Source: JAGOPO01 sp038065515 (GTDB lineage: Bacteria; Patescibacteriota; Minisyncoccia; 2-02-FULL-40-12; GWA2-44-9). Taken from it: a stretch of 28,425 bases of DNA. Location: contig JBBTQV010000015.1 of NCBI GenBank assembly GCA_038065515.1, forward strand, positions 1-28,425. Direction: 5' to 3'. Positions within the stretch are counted from its first letter, which is position 1. Each line of letters opens with the position of its first letter. Both the position numbers and the translations under genes were made by a program. Positions 1-6,820 of this stretch are shown piece by piece. The notes beneath the pieces were generated by a model. It saw only the letters and a program-made list of their open reading frames with translations, searched no databases and was not told where the DNA came from.

Positions 1-2
1 CC

Positions 3-1523
3 GAGCTGAAAAAACAAGAAGCGCAATTTGAGAAAGCCATCAACGACTGGGAGGACCACATCGAAGTAACCCGTGAGCAATTAGCGGGTCTGCCGGAACG
101 CTACATCGACGGGCTGAAGAAATCGGGAGATAAGTACATCATCACGCTTGAATATCCCGACATTTTTCCGTTCATGCGCCAGGCGGAGGATTCAGATGCC
201 CGCCGCGAACTGGCGACAAAGAATCTGCGTAAAGGCGGCGCAGAAAACCTCACACGCCTTACGCAGATTATCGGCCTCCGTCAGAGTATCGCGCAACTGC
301 TGGGATACGCATCGCACGCGGATTTTGCCTGCGAGGTGCGCATGGCCAAGACCAGTGCAACCGCGCAGCAATTTCTCGGCAATATTATCGCCAAGCTCAC
401 ACCCGCCGCGCGCCGTGAACTTGTAGGCCTCATCGATATTAAAAAGAGAACGCTCGGATTGGAGAAACGCGCGCCCATTCATTTTTATGAGATGACATAC
501 TGGGGGCACCGGCTCCTGAAAGAACGCCACGATATCGACAGCGAGCAGGTGAAAGAATACTTCCCTCTGGCAACCGTAATGGAGGGCATGCTCGGCGTAT
601 ATCAGGAAGTTCTCGGAGTGCAATTCGTGCCGGTCGCCGGTGCTTCGCTATGGCACGATGATGCGCGCCTGTATGAAATACGGGGCGGAACCAGTCTTGT
701 CGGGCACTTCGCGCTGGATATGCATCCGCGCAAGGGCAAGTACGGTCACGCGGCCACCTATCCCGTGGTGTTGGGACGCAAAGAACAGGACGGTTCAGCC
801 ACAACCGGTCTCATCGCATTGGTGTGTAATTTTCCGAAGCCGACTGAATCAGATCCGTCACTGCTCGCACATGACGAAGTGGAGACGCTGTTCCATGAGT
901 TCGGGCATGTCTGTCATGCGTTGCTGTCGGGCGGCCGCTGGCAGCGGCAAAACGGCTTCGGTGTTGCTTTGGATTTTGTTGAAACGCCGAGCCAGCTGTT
1001 TGAGGAATGGGTGTGGGAAGCCCCGGTGCTCAAACGCATTAGCAAGCACTACCAAACGGGCGAGCAGATGCCCGATGATCTCATAAAGAAACTGCAGGCC
1101 GCCCGACATCACATGGACGCAAATCATTATCTCCAGCAGGCCGTGCACGCGTTGTATGACCAGCGAATGCATTCGCTGCCGCTGGATACGACCGTAGAGC
1201 CGAATCATCTGGCGCAGATGCACCGAGATATGACACTACAGTACGAGGCCATTGATCTGCCCGACGACGCCATCATGGCCGCGGGTTGGTCGCACATGGC
1301 CGATTACGATGCGGGGTACTACAGTTATTTGTGGAGCAAAGTATACGCTATCGATTTGTATTCCGCGTTCAAGCCGCATCCGTTGAGCGACGAAGTGGGT
1401 CGCAGATACCGCGATATGATATTGGAACCGGGCGCGAGCAAGCCGGAAATGAATCTCGTGAAAGATTTTCTCCAACGCGAGTCGTCCGACACCGCATTCC
1501 TTGCACAATTGGGAATTGCGTGA
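3..1523 (+). CDS. M3-family zinc oligopeptidase (thimet/oligopeptidase F-like), 5' partial
   Basis: The reading frame is open from the left edge of the window, so the N-terminus is missing and about 506 residues remain. The zinc site HEFGH is encoded at 894-908 inside LFHEFGHVCHALLS. The third ligand Glu follows 29 residues after the first His in DFVETPSQLFEEW, which is the exact spacing of M3 peptidases such as thimet oligopeptidase and neurolysin. The preceding stretch with ATYPVVLGRK and IALVCNFPKP also fits the family. The enzyme should be a cytosolic metallopeptidase that degrades short peptides left by the proteasome-like and Clp/Lon proteases. Family members are usually 600-700 aa, so 100-200 residues probably lie upstream. 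The next gene starts 22 nt after the stop. Confidence 0.93.
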   Translation, partial: ELKKQEAQFEKAINDWEDHIEVTREQLAGLPERYIDGLKKSGDKYIITLEYPDIFPFMRQAEDSDARRELATKNLRKGGAENLTRLTQIIGLRQSIAQLLGYASHADFACEVRMAKTSATAQQFLGNIIAKLTPAARRELVGLIDIKKRTLGLEKRAPIHFYEMTYWGHRLLKERHDIDSEQVKEYFPLATVMEGMLGVYQEVLGVQFVPVAGASLWHDDARLYEIRGGTSLVGHFALDMHPRKGKYGHAATYPVVLGRKEQDGSATTGLIALVCNFPKPTESDPSLLAHDEVETLFHEFGHVCHALLSGGRWQRQNGFGVALDFVETPSQLFEEWVWEAPVLKRISKHYQTGEQMPDDLIKKLQAARHHMDANHYLQQAVHALYDQRMHSLPLDTTVEPNHLAQMHRDMTLQYEAIDLPDDAIMAAGWSHMADYDAGYYSYLWSKVYAIDLYSAFKPHPLSDEVGRRYRDMILEPGASKPEMNLVKDFLQRESSDTAFLAQLGIA

Positions 1524-1545
1524 TATAGCAGGTGCGGAGGTACAC

Positions 1546-1872
1546 ATGCAGAACGGGCAGGAATTGAGACCGCTGTTCGTCCGTCTTCACCGTGAACTCG
1601 ACGCGGAACGACTCGGAAACACCAGCCACGCAGATGCAATCGCGCAGGCCATGATTGATGTGCGGTCGGCGATTCACGGCGACGAAGCTTCGGCAGTCTG
1701 CGAGCTGTGCGGCCCGCTGGGCCCGCTGGGCTCTCTGGAGCGGCTCGTGGATGAACGATATGAGTATCCGAGCGACGGCGAGCAGTACCGAAGCTGGAAC
1801 AGGCGTTGGCATTCGGCGGTTGCGTGTGCCGCCCTATTTGTCCGCAACGCGCTCGCCCAACAGCTCGCGTGA
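1546..1872 (+). CDS. Hypothetical protein, 108 aa
   Basis: Not recognised. The start is placed at ATG 1546 because GGAGG at 1536-1540 sits 5 nt before it; the frame also has an earlier ATG at 1501 that would overlap the peptidase gene. The protein is soluble-looking with a mixed-charge helical N-terminus and a single CELC motif, followed by GPLGPLGSL. That Gly-Pro-Leu run comes from an imperfect 9-bp tandem repeat in the DNA near 1708-1735, a likely site of slippage. No signal peptide or membrane segment is visible. It lies 22 nt after the M3 peptidase and is probably cotranscribed with it. Confidence 0.6.
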   Translation: MQNGQELRPLFVRLHRELDAERLGNTSHADAIAQAMIDVRSAIHGDEASAVCELCGPLGPLGSLERLVDERYEYPSDGEQYRSWNRRWHSAVACAALFVRNALAQQLA

Positions 1873-1877
1873 GTACT

Positions 1878-1899
1878 ACGCCCGTCAGATGACGGGCGT
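1878..1899 (+). terminator. Possible weak terminator hairpin
   Basis: A 9-bp perfect stem (ACGCCCGTC / GACGGGCGT) with a 4-nt AGAT loop follows the stop at 1872 by 5 nt. The 3' side is TACTTATCG rather than a clean T-tract, so termination would be weak. The predicted promoter of the next gene begins 10 nt downstream, which supports a transcription-unit boundary here. Confidence 0.4.
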
Positions 1900-1908
1900 T
1901 ACTTATCG

Positions 1909-1917
1909 TGGTATTGT
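1909..1917 (+). promoter_or_regulatory. Extended -10 promoter, leaderless type
   Basis: TGG followed by TATTGT (1912-1917) is an extended -10 element. Six nucleotides separate it from ATG 1924, so transcription would start at the A of the start codon. No convincing -35 and no Shine-Dalgarno sequence are present. Confidence 0.4.
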
Positions 1918-1923
1918 GAAGCT

Positions 1924-2772
1924 ATGTATCTCAATGGCGCGGAGGATTTTGCGGATTTTGAACTCATTGATTCAGGCGACGATTACCGCCTCGAGCGATG
2001 GGGAGCATTTGTGCTGGCACGGCCCGATCCGCAAGTGATTTGGAAGCGGAGTGAACCGGATGAACTCTGGGCGAAAGCTGATGCAATATTCCAAGATGAT
2101 ACATGGCGAATGCGCACGGAACTTCCCGAGCACTGGGATTTGAAATTCAAGGATATGATACTCCGGGCACGGCCCATGAATTTCAAACACACGGGTATTT
2201 TTCCTGAACAGGCGGCGAACTGGTCGCTGATGAGCGATAAGTTCACCGGCATCGCACAACCGAGAGTACTCAATTTGTTCGCGTACACGGGCGCATCATC
2301 GGTGTGGCTTACAAAGCGCGGTGGATTTGTCACGCATGTTGATGCGTCCCGGCCTGCTATCGGCTGGGCGAAGGAGAATCAGGAAATCAACGGGCTCACC
2401 GCAGATTCTATCCGCTGGATGCTCGAAGACGCGGCGATATTTGTACACAAAGAAGTGAAACGCGGCGCGCAGTACGAAGGCATCATCATGGACCCGCCTG
2501 CGTTCGGGCACGGCCCGACAGGAAAAATCTGGAAGTTTAACGAACAGATGCCGAAACTTCTCGACAATTGCGTGAAACTGCTTTCACCCGACGCACGATT
2601 TTTGATTATAAACGCGTACGCCACGAATACATCCGAGCTTGCGATTCAAAATCTGCTCGAAGACGCAATCCGCGGCCGTGCCGGCACGATTGAAGCAGGT
2701 CAGCTGTGTTTGCGCCAGCGTTCCGGCAGACAGCTTTCTACCGGCATCTTTGCGCGGTGGATTGCGAAGTGA
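1924..2772 (+). CDS. Class I SAM-dependent methyltransferase (RlmI/RlmK-like, rRNA type)
   Basis: A 282-aa protein with a Rossmann methyltransferase core. SAM motif I is VLNLFAYTGASS (about residues 115-126), the acidic ribose-binding residue is D140 in THVDAS, and motif IV is DPPAFGHG (about 190-197). The combination LNLFAYTG, D-A-S and DPPxF is characteristic of the RlmI/RlmK group, whose known members methylate 23S rRNA. The N-terminal 110 residues are not a recognisable PUA domain, so the substrate is uncertain. The start at 1924 fits a -10 box ending 6 nt upstream; there is no Shine-Dalgarno site. Target assignment is inference, methyltransferase activity is well supported. Confidence 0.85.
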   Translation: MYLNGAEDFADFELIDSGDDYRLERWGAFVLARPDPQVIWKRSEPDELWAKADAIFQDDTWRMRTELPEHWDLKFKDMILRARPMNFKHTGIFPEQAANWSLMSDKFTGIAQPRVLNLFAYTGASSVWLTKRGGFVTHVDASRPAIGWAKENQEINGLTADSIRWMLEDAAIFVHKEVKRGAQYEGIIMDPPAFGHGPTGKIWKFNEQMPKLLDNCVKLLSPDARFLIINAYATNTSELAIQNLLEDAIRGRAGTIEAGQLCLRQRSGRQLSTGIFARWIAK

Positions 2773-2778
2773 TACTCT
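2770..2778 (+). promoter_or_regulatory. Extended -10 built on the stop codon of the upstream gene
   Basis: The TGA stop of the methyltransferase gene (2770-2772) doubles as the TGn of an extended -10, TGA-TACTCT. The box ends 6 nt before ATG 2785, again predicting a transcript that starts at the A of ATG. Confidence 0.35.
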
Positions 2779-2784
2779 AGGATT

Positions 2785-2874
2785 ATGAAACACGCGGTGT
2801 ACATAATTATCGGTATCGCCATCGCGCTGGCGATTTGGTTTTTCCTGCTCTACGGCGCGGCGGGGCAACTCTAG
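2785..2874 (+). CDS. 29-aa single-pass membrane peptide
   Basis: A short frame starting ATG AAA CAC and ending TAG. It encodes MKHAVYIIIGIAIA, continues as one uninterrupted hydrophobic helix to about residue 24, and ends in a short Gly/Ala tail. The coding frame fills the space between the methyltransferase gene and pyrD almost exactly (12 nt before, 3 nt after). It may be a membrane anchor or partner for PyrD, which is itself a peripheral membrane enzyme, but this is a guess from position. Not recognised by family. Confidence 0.5.
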   Translation: MKHAVYIIIGIAIALAIWFFLLYGAAGQL

Positions 2875-2877
2875 CTC

Positions 2878-3999
2878 ATGACTCACGGTCCTCATACCCG
2901 CATCATTGCGGGGCTCTACGGTCGCATTTTGAAACCGGTTCTGTTTCGGTTTGATCCGGAAGATGTCCACGACCACGCCACCAACCTGGGCAAACTTCTT
3001 GGCACAACTGTTGCCGGTCGCGCACTAACGCGGACACTGTTTTATTACGAACATCCGTCACTGCACACAACCGTGTGCGGTATCAATTTTAGTAATCCGG
3101 TCGGTCTCGCGGCGGGTTTCGATAAGAACGCGCGACTGTATGATAACCTTCCCGATGTCGGTTTCGGATTCGAAGAAGTCGGTTCGGTTACCGGTAGACC
3201 GTGTGATGGCAATCCGCGGCCCCGATTGTGGCGCTTGCCCGATTCGCAAGCTCTGGCGGTATATTACGGCCTGAAAAACGACGGAGCGGACGCCATCAGC
3301 AACCGCCTTCGTAAAAAGATATTCAGATTTCCCATCGGCATCAGCGCGGCAAAGACAAATGACAAGGAAACGGTTGACCCCGGTAAAGCAATTGCGGATT
3401 ACTGTCATGTCATCAGCCGTTTTCGTGGTATTGGGGACTACTTCACCATCAACATCAGCTGTCCCAATGCCTTCGGCGGTGAGCCGTTCACCGATCCGGA
3501 ATTATTGGACCGACTTCTTTCGGGTGTGGATGCGCTGGCTGACAAACCCATATTTCTCAAACTCGCCGTAGACTTGCCGACACACCGGCTCGACGAAATC
3601 ATTGAAGTTTGCTCGCGTCACCGAATCGACGGATTTGTGTGCAGTAATCTCACCAAGAACCGTGTAAACATGCAGATTGCTGATGCGCATGTTCCGGAAA
3701 AATGCGGCATCTCCGGAAGGCCCGTGCAACAAATGTCTGACGAGCAAATCCGCTACATCTACCGCCGCACCGCCGGGCGCTACGCCATCATCGGTGTCGG
3801 CGGTATCTTTACCGCAGAAGATGCATATCGAAAAATCCGGCTCGGTGCGTCGCTGGTCCAGCTTATTACCGGCATGATATTTCAAGGACCCCAGGTCGCC
3901 GGAGAAATCAATTACGGACTGGCACAGCTGTTGAAACGCGACGGCTATCGCACCGTCTCCGAGGCGGTAGGAGCTGACAACAGACCCCAACTTGCGTAG
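2878..3999 (+). CDS. pyrD: Dihydroorotate dehydrogenase, class 2 (quinone-type)
   Basis: A 373-aa FMN enzyme that oxidises dihydroorotate to orotate in pyrimidine synthesis, passing electrons to quinone at the membrane. Class 2 signatures are the N-terminal helical segment LKPVLFRFDPEDVHDHA, then NPVGLAAGFDKNA, GNPRPRLWRLPDSQALAVYYG and the LKNDGAD loop. The C-terminal FMN phosphate loops are IIGVGGI and GASLVQLITGMIF. The catalytic-base position, Ser in characterised class 2 enzymes (NISSPN in E. coli), is Cys195 here (NISCPN), as in class 1 enzymes. Everything else reads class 2. The gene follows the 29-aa membrane peptide by 3 nt and is followed by strong terminators. No Shine-Dalgarno sequence is visible. 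Confidence 0.93.
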   Translation: MTHGPHTRIIAGLYGRILKPVLFRFDPEDVHDHATNLGKLLGTTVAGRALTRTLFYYEHPSLHTTVCGINFSNPVGLAAGFDKNARLYDNLPDVGFGFEEVGSVTGRPCDGNPRPRLWRLPDSQALAVYYGLKNDGADAISNRLRKKIFRFPIGISAAKTNDKETVDPGKAIADYCHVISRFRGIGDYFTINISCPNAFGGEPFTDPELLDRLLSGVDALADKPIFLKLAVDLPTHRLDEIIEVCSRHRIDGFVCSNLTKNRVNMQIADAHVPEKCGISGRPVQQMSDEQIRYIYRRTAGRYAIIGVGGIFTAEDAYRKIRLGASLVQLITGMIFQGPQVAGEINYGLAQLLKRDGYRTVSEAVGADNRPQLA

Positions 4000-4027
4000 A
4001 AAAAATTGTAAGGGTCTCGCCTTCGGT

Positions 4028-4051
4028 AAACGGCCCACCAGTGGGCCGTTT
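4028..4051 (+). terminator. Hairpin terminator after pyrD
   Basis: A perfect 10-bp stem, AAACGGCCCA / TGGGCCGTTT, with loop CCAG. The arms end in AAA and TTT, so it can work in either direction. It lies 29 nt after the pyrD stop. Confidence 0.65.
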
Positions 4052-4055
4052 CCTC

Positions 4056-4094
4056 AAACAACAAACCCCCCGACATCGGGAGGTTTGTTGTTTT
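4056..4094. terminator. Bidirectional terminator between pyrD and tRNA-His
   Basis: A long hairpin. The outer stem is AAACAACAAACC / GGTTTGTTGTTT (12 bp) and the inner stem is CCCG / CGGG with an ACAT loop. The T-rich 3' arm continues as TTTT on the plus strand. On the minus strand it lies directly after the tRNA-His 3' end, so it probably serves both pyrD and the tRNA. Confidence 0.75.
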
Positions 4095-4097
4095 ATG

Positions 4098-4169
4098 GGG
4101 GCCTAACGGGGATCGAACCCGTGACCGCGCTGCCACAGAGCGCTGTGATACCATTTCACCATAGGCCCC
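4098..4169 (-). tRNA. tRNA-His (anticodon GTG)
   Basis: Read on the minus strand, all four arms fold. The acceptor is GGGCCTA / TAGGCCC, and the D arm is GTGA / TCAC with loop AATGGTA. The anticodon stem is GCGCT / AGCGC with loop CTGTGGC, giving anticodon GTG. The T arm is ACGGG / CCCGT with TTCGATC. The extra G at position -1 (4169) opposite C73 (4098) is the identity element for histidyl-tRNA synthetase. CCA is not encoded, since only CA follows C73, so it must be added enzymatically. The variable loop is short (4 nt). Confidence 0.95.
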
Positions 4170-4195
4170 ATCTGTCCTCTTGTAAAAACAGGAGA

Positions 4196-4224
4196 ATTAT
4201 AACAGAATTATGACATATTCGCAA
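4196..4224 (-). promoter_or_regulatory. Promoter of tRNA-His
   Basis: On the minus strand TTGCGA (4219-4224) and TATAAT (4196-4201) are separated by 17 nt, and TGT precedes the -10 box as an extended element. The predicted start is about 20 nt before the mature tRNA 5' end, leaving a short leader for RNase P. Confidence 0.65.
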
Positions 4225-4691
4225 TGACCACCCGTGTATTCAAGTATGCACTTCTGTCGGCAATCGTGCTTGTGGCCATCATTGCCGGAGCATGGTATTT
4301 CTTTGCGGCTCCGAAAGAATTCGCCGCAATGCCGGGCAGTATTTCAGGTACCGTGAGCTACCCAAGCGATGGTATACCGCCGCTACGCGTCTGTGCGGTT
4401 CCGGTCGGCGGTTCCGATTCTTCCGCGGTATGTGTTGAGACGAAAGACTCGCCGCCCGCATCGCCCGACTTCACCATCAAAAAACTCACGCCGGGTGATT
4501 ACTATGTGTACGCGCAAATAATTGATCCTGCCGCGCTCGGTTCGGATATTCCCGCATCTTTCAAGGCGTACTACAATGAATTCGTGCGGTGCGGTCTGAA
4601 ATACGAATGCAAAGACGCAACCCGCATCGTCGTGCGTGTCAGTTCAGGCGCCGACACGCCCGGCACCCTGCCTCATGATTGGTACCACTAA
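4224..4691 (+). CDS. Membrane-anchored protein with a beta-sandwich (carboxypeptidase-regulatory-like) domain
   Basis: A 155-aa protein. Residues 7-28 form one hydrophobic segment (YALLSAIVLVAIIAGAWYFF), followed by an extracytoplasmic domain. GSISGTVSYPSDGIPPLRVCAV and then FTIKKLTPGDYYVYAQ match the pattern of transthyretin-like folds (carboxypeptidase regulatory domain, SpaA-like). These start with G-x-V-x-Y and carry a conserved L-x-P-G-x-Y-x-V strand. Two further Cys residues occur in RCGLKYECKD and may form a disulfide outside the cell. It lies 4 nt before a 39-aa membrane protein gene. The family assignment is by pattern only, and the role is unknown. Confidence 0.65.
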   Translation: MTTRVFKYALLSAIVLVAIIAGAWYFFAAPKEFAAMPGSISGTVSYPSDGIPPLRVCAVPVGGSDSSAVCVETKDSPPASPDFTIKKLTPGDYYVYAQIIDPAALGSDIPASFKAYYNEFVRCGLKYECKDATRIVVRVSSGADTPGTLPHDWYH

Positions 4692-4695
4692 TCCT

Positions 4696-4815
4696 ATGTT
4701 TAAAGATCTTTCCGGCGATGAAAAAAAGTTCGTGTTCTTCTGGATATTCGTATTCAGTTCCGGCATCGCCTTCTGGGTTATTGCCATCCGCCAGATAGTG
4801 CGCATCTTCTCCTAG
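4696..4815 (+). CDS. 39-aa single-pass membrane protein
   Basis: A short frame opening ATG TTT AAA GAT and ending TAG at 4813-4815. The first 11 residues (MFKDLSGDEKK) are charged. Residues 12-33 are a hydrophobic, aromatic-rich helix, and the tail is basic (RQIVRIFS). It lies 4 nt after the preceding membrane-protein gene, so the two are probably cotranscribed. Not recognised; support comes from the clean topology and the tight spacing. Confidence 0.5.
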   Translation: MFKDLSGDEKKFVFFWIFVFSSGIAFWVIAIRQIVRIFS

Positions 4816-4819
4816 CCAT

Positions 4820-4854
4820 TCCAAAAAAAGACCCGCCCGAGAACATCGGGCGGG
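4820..4854 (-). terminator. Terminator of the DksA-like gene
   Basis: A 9-bp stem CCCGCCCGA / TCGGGCGGG with a 5-nt loop. On the minus strand it is followed by CTTTTTTTGG, a textbook intrinsic terminator located just after the minus-strand stop at 4870. Confidence 0.85.
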
Positions 4855-4869
4855 GGAGGCGGTACGCTT

Positions 4870-5268
4870 CTATGGGCGTTGTGGTAGGCAGTAAAAAGGA
4901 ATGCGAGCAGAGCCGAACTTTCTGCTCGTCTTTGCATCCACCTTGTCCTGGCACTGACAGCACCGATTCGCTCCCGGGACGGCCTCGAGGCGCTTGGGCG
5001 CGATCTCTTCATCGCACTCGATGCACTGGCCATACCGACCGGCTGCGAGGTCATCCATTGCGCTGATGACGCGGCTAAGCTCGCGGTCGGTGAGACGGAT
5101 GAGCTCTTCGGCGGTGCCGATGGCATTCCGTGTTTGCACTGCGTCGGTCGAATCACCGACGACGGTCATGGCCGCCAAATCAGGCCGCAACCTCTGAATC
5201 TGTTCGGTCAACTCTTGGCTCCGCGCCAGAAGCTGCCGGCGCAACGCCTCTTTTCTCGATTCTTCCAT
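4870..5268 (-). CDS. TraR/DksA-type zinc-finger protein
   Basis: A 132-aa protein with a helical N-terminal half (coiled-coil hairpin) and a zinc finger C82-x2-C85-x17-C103-x2-C106 in CIECDEEIAPKRLEAVPG, the standard DksA/TraR spacing. DksA-family proteins insert the coiled coil into the secondary channel of RNA polymerase and tune initiation, often with ppGpp. At the hairpin tip this protein reads GDSTDAVQ. The first two Asp of the DxxDxA tip are present, but Val replaces the final Ala position. ATG 5268 was chosen over GTG 5271 because AAGGAG at 5275-5280 lies 6 nt before it. It is monocistronic with its own promoter and terminator. Confidence 0.85.
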   Translation of the reverse strand: MEESRKEALRRQLLARSQELTEQIQRLRPDLAAMTVVGDSTDAVQTRNAIGTAEELIRLTDRELSRVISAMDDLAAGRYGQCIECDEEIAPKRLEAVPGANRCCQCQDKVDAKTSRKFGSARIPFYCLPQRP

Positions 5269-5300
5269 CACACGCTCCTTGCAAGAAGAATGATGAGCGC

Positions 5301-5328
5301 ATTATAACACATGTATTATAATACGCAA
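5301..5328 (-). promoter_or_regulatory. Promoter of the DksA-like gene
   Basis: On the minus strand TATAAT at 5301-5306 is preceded by TGT, an extended -10. A weak -35 TTGCGT lies at 5323-5328, 16 nt away. A second TATAAT on the plus strand (5317-5322) overlaps it and points toward the beta-propeller operon, so the 136-nt intergenic space may hold two overlapping divergent promoters. Confidence 0.6.
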
Positions 5329-5404
5329 GTGGCCAATGCTTTACGGCCTGCCGTGAATGTGGTATTCCGATACGAGGACTTTGCCAATAGAGTGAGGAGG
5401 AGAA

Positions 5405-6820
5405 GTGGGAAAGATAAGCTTTGATGTCTTTTCGGCCCTGGACGGGCCGTGTCTGAACGGCATGGAAGGAAGGGCCGGTGTCCTGCGGATGCGGCTCACT
5501 TCCGACGAAGACCAACTGCAGTGGGAAGAGCCGGCCGTGAAGTATTTCGCCGGGGCGTTCGCCGGACACGCCGTGCAAATCAGCCCCGATGGCACCATTG
5601 GTTTCTTGGGGGGATGGTCAGAAACGGGCCGGTTCTTCGACCCGCGAACACTGGAGTGGCTGGCCGACTACCGTTCGCTCGATTTGTACGATGGCCCACG
5701 CGATGTTGAACATCGCAGCCCTACGCATGTCGTGTTTCCACCCAAGGGCGATTCGGCATGGACCTCGGGATTTGCCAACCGCTCATGTATCACAACAGCG
5801 GGGGACTATTTCTGGGAATTGGACCTGTCCGACTTGCCCGGCTCCGTCAGGCACGCGCGTCCTCTCGCGGCGCACCAACTTGGCCTCCCCCACGCACTGA
5901 AATTATCGGCGACCGGCCGGTACATCTTCTGTGGTGCGGCTGATTACCAAAAAGGTCAGCGAATCCGACGCATCGGCATCTTCGAACCACGGGCGGGCAG
6001 AGAAGGACGGATGCAGATTGCACATTTGGAACGCACATCATGGCACATCCAGACGCATCCGACCGAAGACATCATGTATGCGGTCACCGAGAACTACGAA
6101 GAGGGCGACAAAAACTATCATGCCAGCTGGGGGGACGGTGTTACCATTCCGGTGGAAGGCAACTACCTCTGGGAAGTGATACCGAGCACTCAAGAACATG
6201 CGCAGCCGCGGGTTCGCGCCTATGGCATGTCCATGGATGAACCGGCGCATCTGACATCGGACATGGTCGTGGTTCCCAATACTGATGGCAGTGTCAATGT
6301 GCTCTACAATGCCTGTGCGTCGAGCACAATCGTGATGGTGCGCTTGGAGCCGGACGGGCGGGAACAGAAAGCGTTCCCCCGGTTCGTCGAAGAAGGTGTC
6401 TGGCTGTTCAAGGGTCCGCACAAAGCCATCCTCCGTCCGGGTGTTCTGCGCGCCGCTCTGCGGAATCTGCAGGAAGCGCGATGGCGTGGCAATTTGTTCA
6501 CGAATCACGGGTATCTGCGCCGCCGTGCACAGTTCGTTACGCGCAACACGCTGGTGGACGGCTCCTACGGCCTGATGCTCTCGCCGGATAACAATTGGCT
6601 CATCTCCGCGCACCGCGGGGGGAACTGGTTCCTCGTGTACAAGTATCCCGAAGTCTTGAGTGAAGGTGCAGAGGCGTTGGCATACCGTATCAAACTGCCG
6701 ACGGCACAGCAGTGTCTGCCCGGACATGCCTGTGGCGCGTTCAACGGTGCACTCAAGGACAACCGGCTCGGTACGCATCATTGCGTGGTGTCGACAGCCA
6801 CGGTGGAGACAGTAAAATGA
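5405..6820 (+). CDS. Predicted beta-propeller protein with a His at each blade start, function unknown
   Basis: A 471-aa protein without a signal peptide or membrane helix. It is built of repeating beta units with a His near the start of each: GHAVQISPDGTIGFLGG (H55), PTHVVFPPKGDSAW (H108), LPHALKLSATGRYIF (H163), SWHIQTHPTEDIMYAV (H214) and PAHLTSD (H282). GSYGLMLSPDNNWLISAH follows (His at the end of the unit), and then THHCVVS (H458/H459). The SPDG and ATGRY turns are typical of YVTN/WD40-like propellers. Inward-pointing His residues on a propeller recall metal sites such as those of carotenoid oxygenases or SBP56, but I cannot match a family. GTG start: AGGAGG at 5395-5400 lies 4 nt before it. 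First gene of a three-gene operon. Confidence 0.65.
   Translation: MGKISFDVFSALDGPCLNGMEGRAGVLRMRLTSDEDQLQWEEPAVKYFAGAFAGHAVQISPDGTIGFLGGWSETGRFFDPRTLEWLADYRSLDLYDGPRDVEHRSPTHVVFPPKGDSAWTSGFANRSCITTAGDYFWELDLSDLPGSVRHARPLAAHQLGLPHALKLSATGRYIFCGAADYQKGQRIRRIGIFEPRAGREGRMQIAHLERTSWHIQTHPTEDIMYAVTENYEEGDKNYHASWGDGVTIPVEGNYLWEVIPSTQEHAQPRVRAYGMSMDEPAHLTSDMVVVPNTDGSVNVLYNACASSTIVMVRLEPDGREQKAFPRFVEEGVWLFKGPHKAILRPGVLRAALRNLQEARWRGNLFTNHGYLRRRAQFVTRNTLVDGSYGLMLSPDNNWLISAHRGGNWFLVYKYPEVLSEGAEALAYRIKLPTAQQCLPGHACGAFNGALKDNRLGTHHCVVSTATVETVK

Noticed and set aside
6038..6781. Long minus-strand open frame (247 codons) opposite the propeller gene
   Set aside because: It is the antisense shadow of a well-supported plus-strand gene. 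It lacks a ribosome binding site and its sequence shows no family signature.
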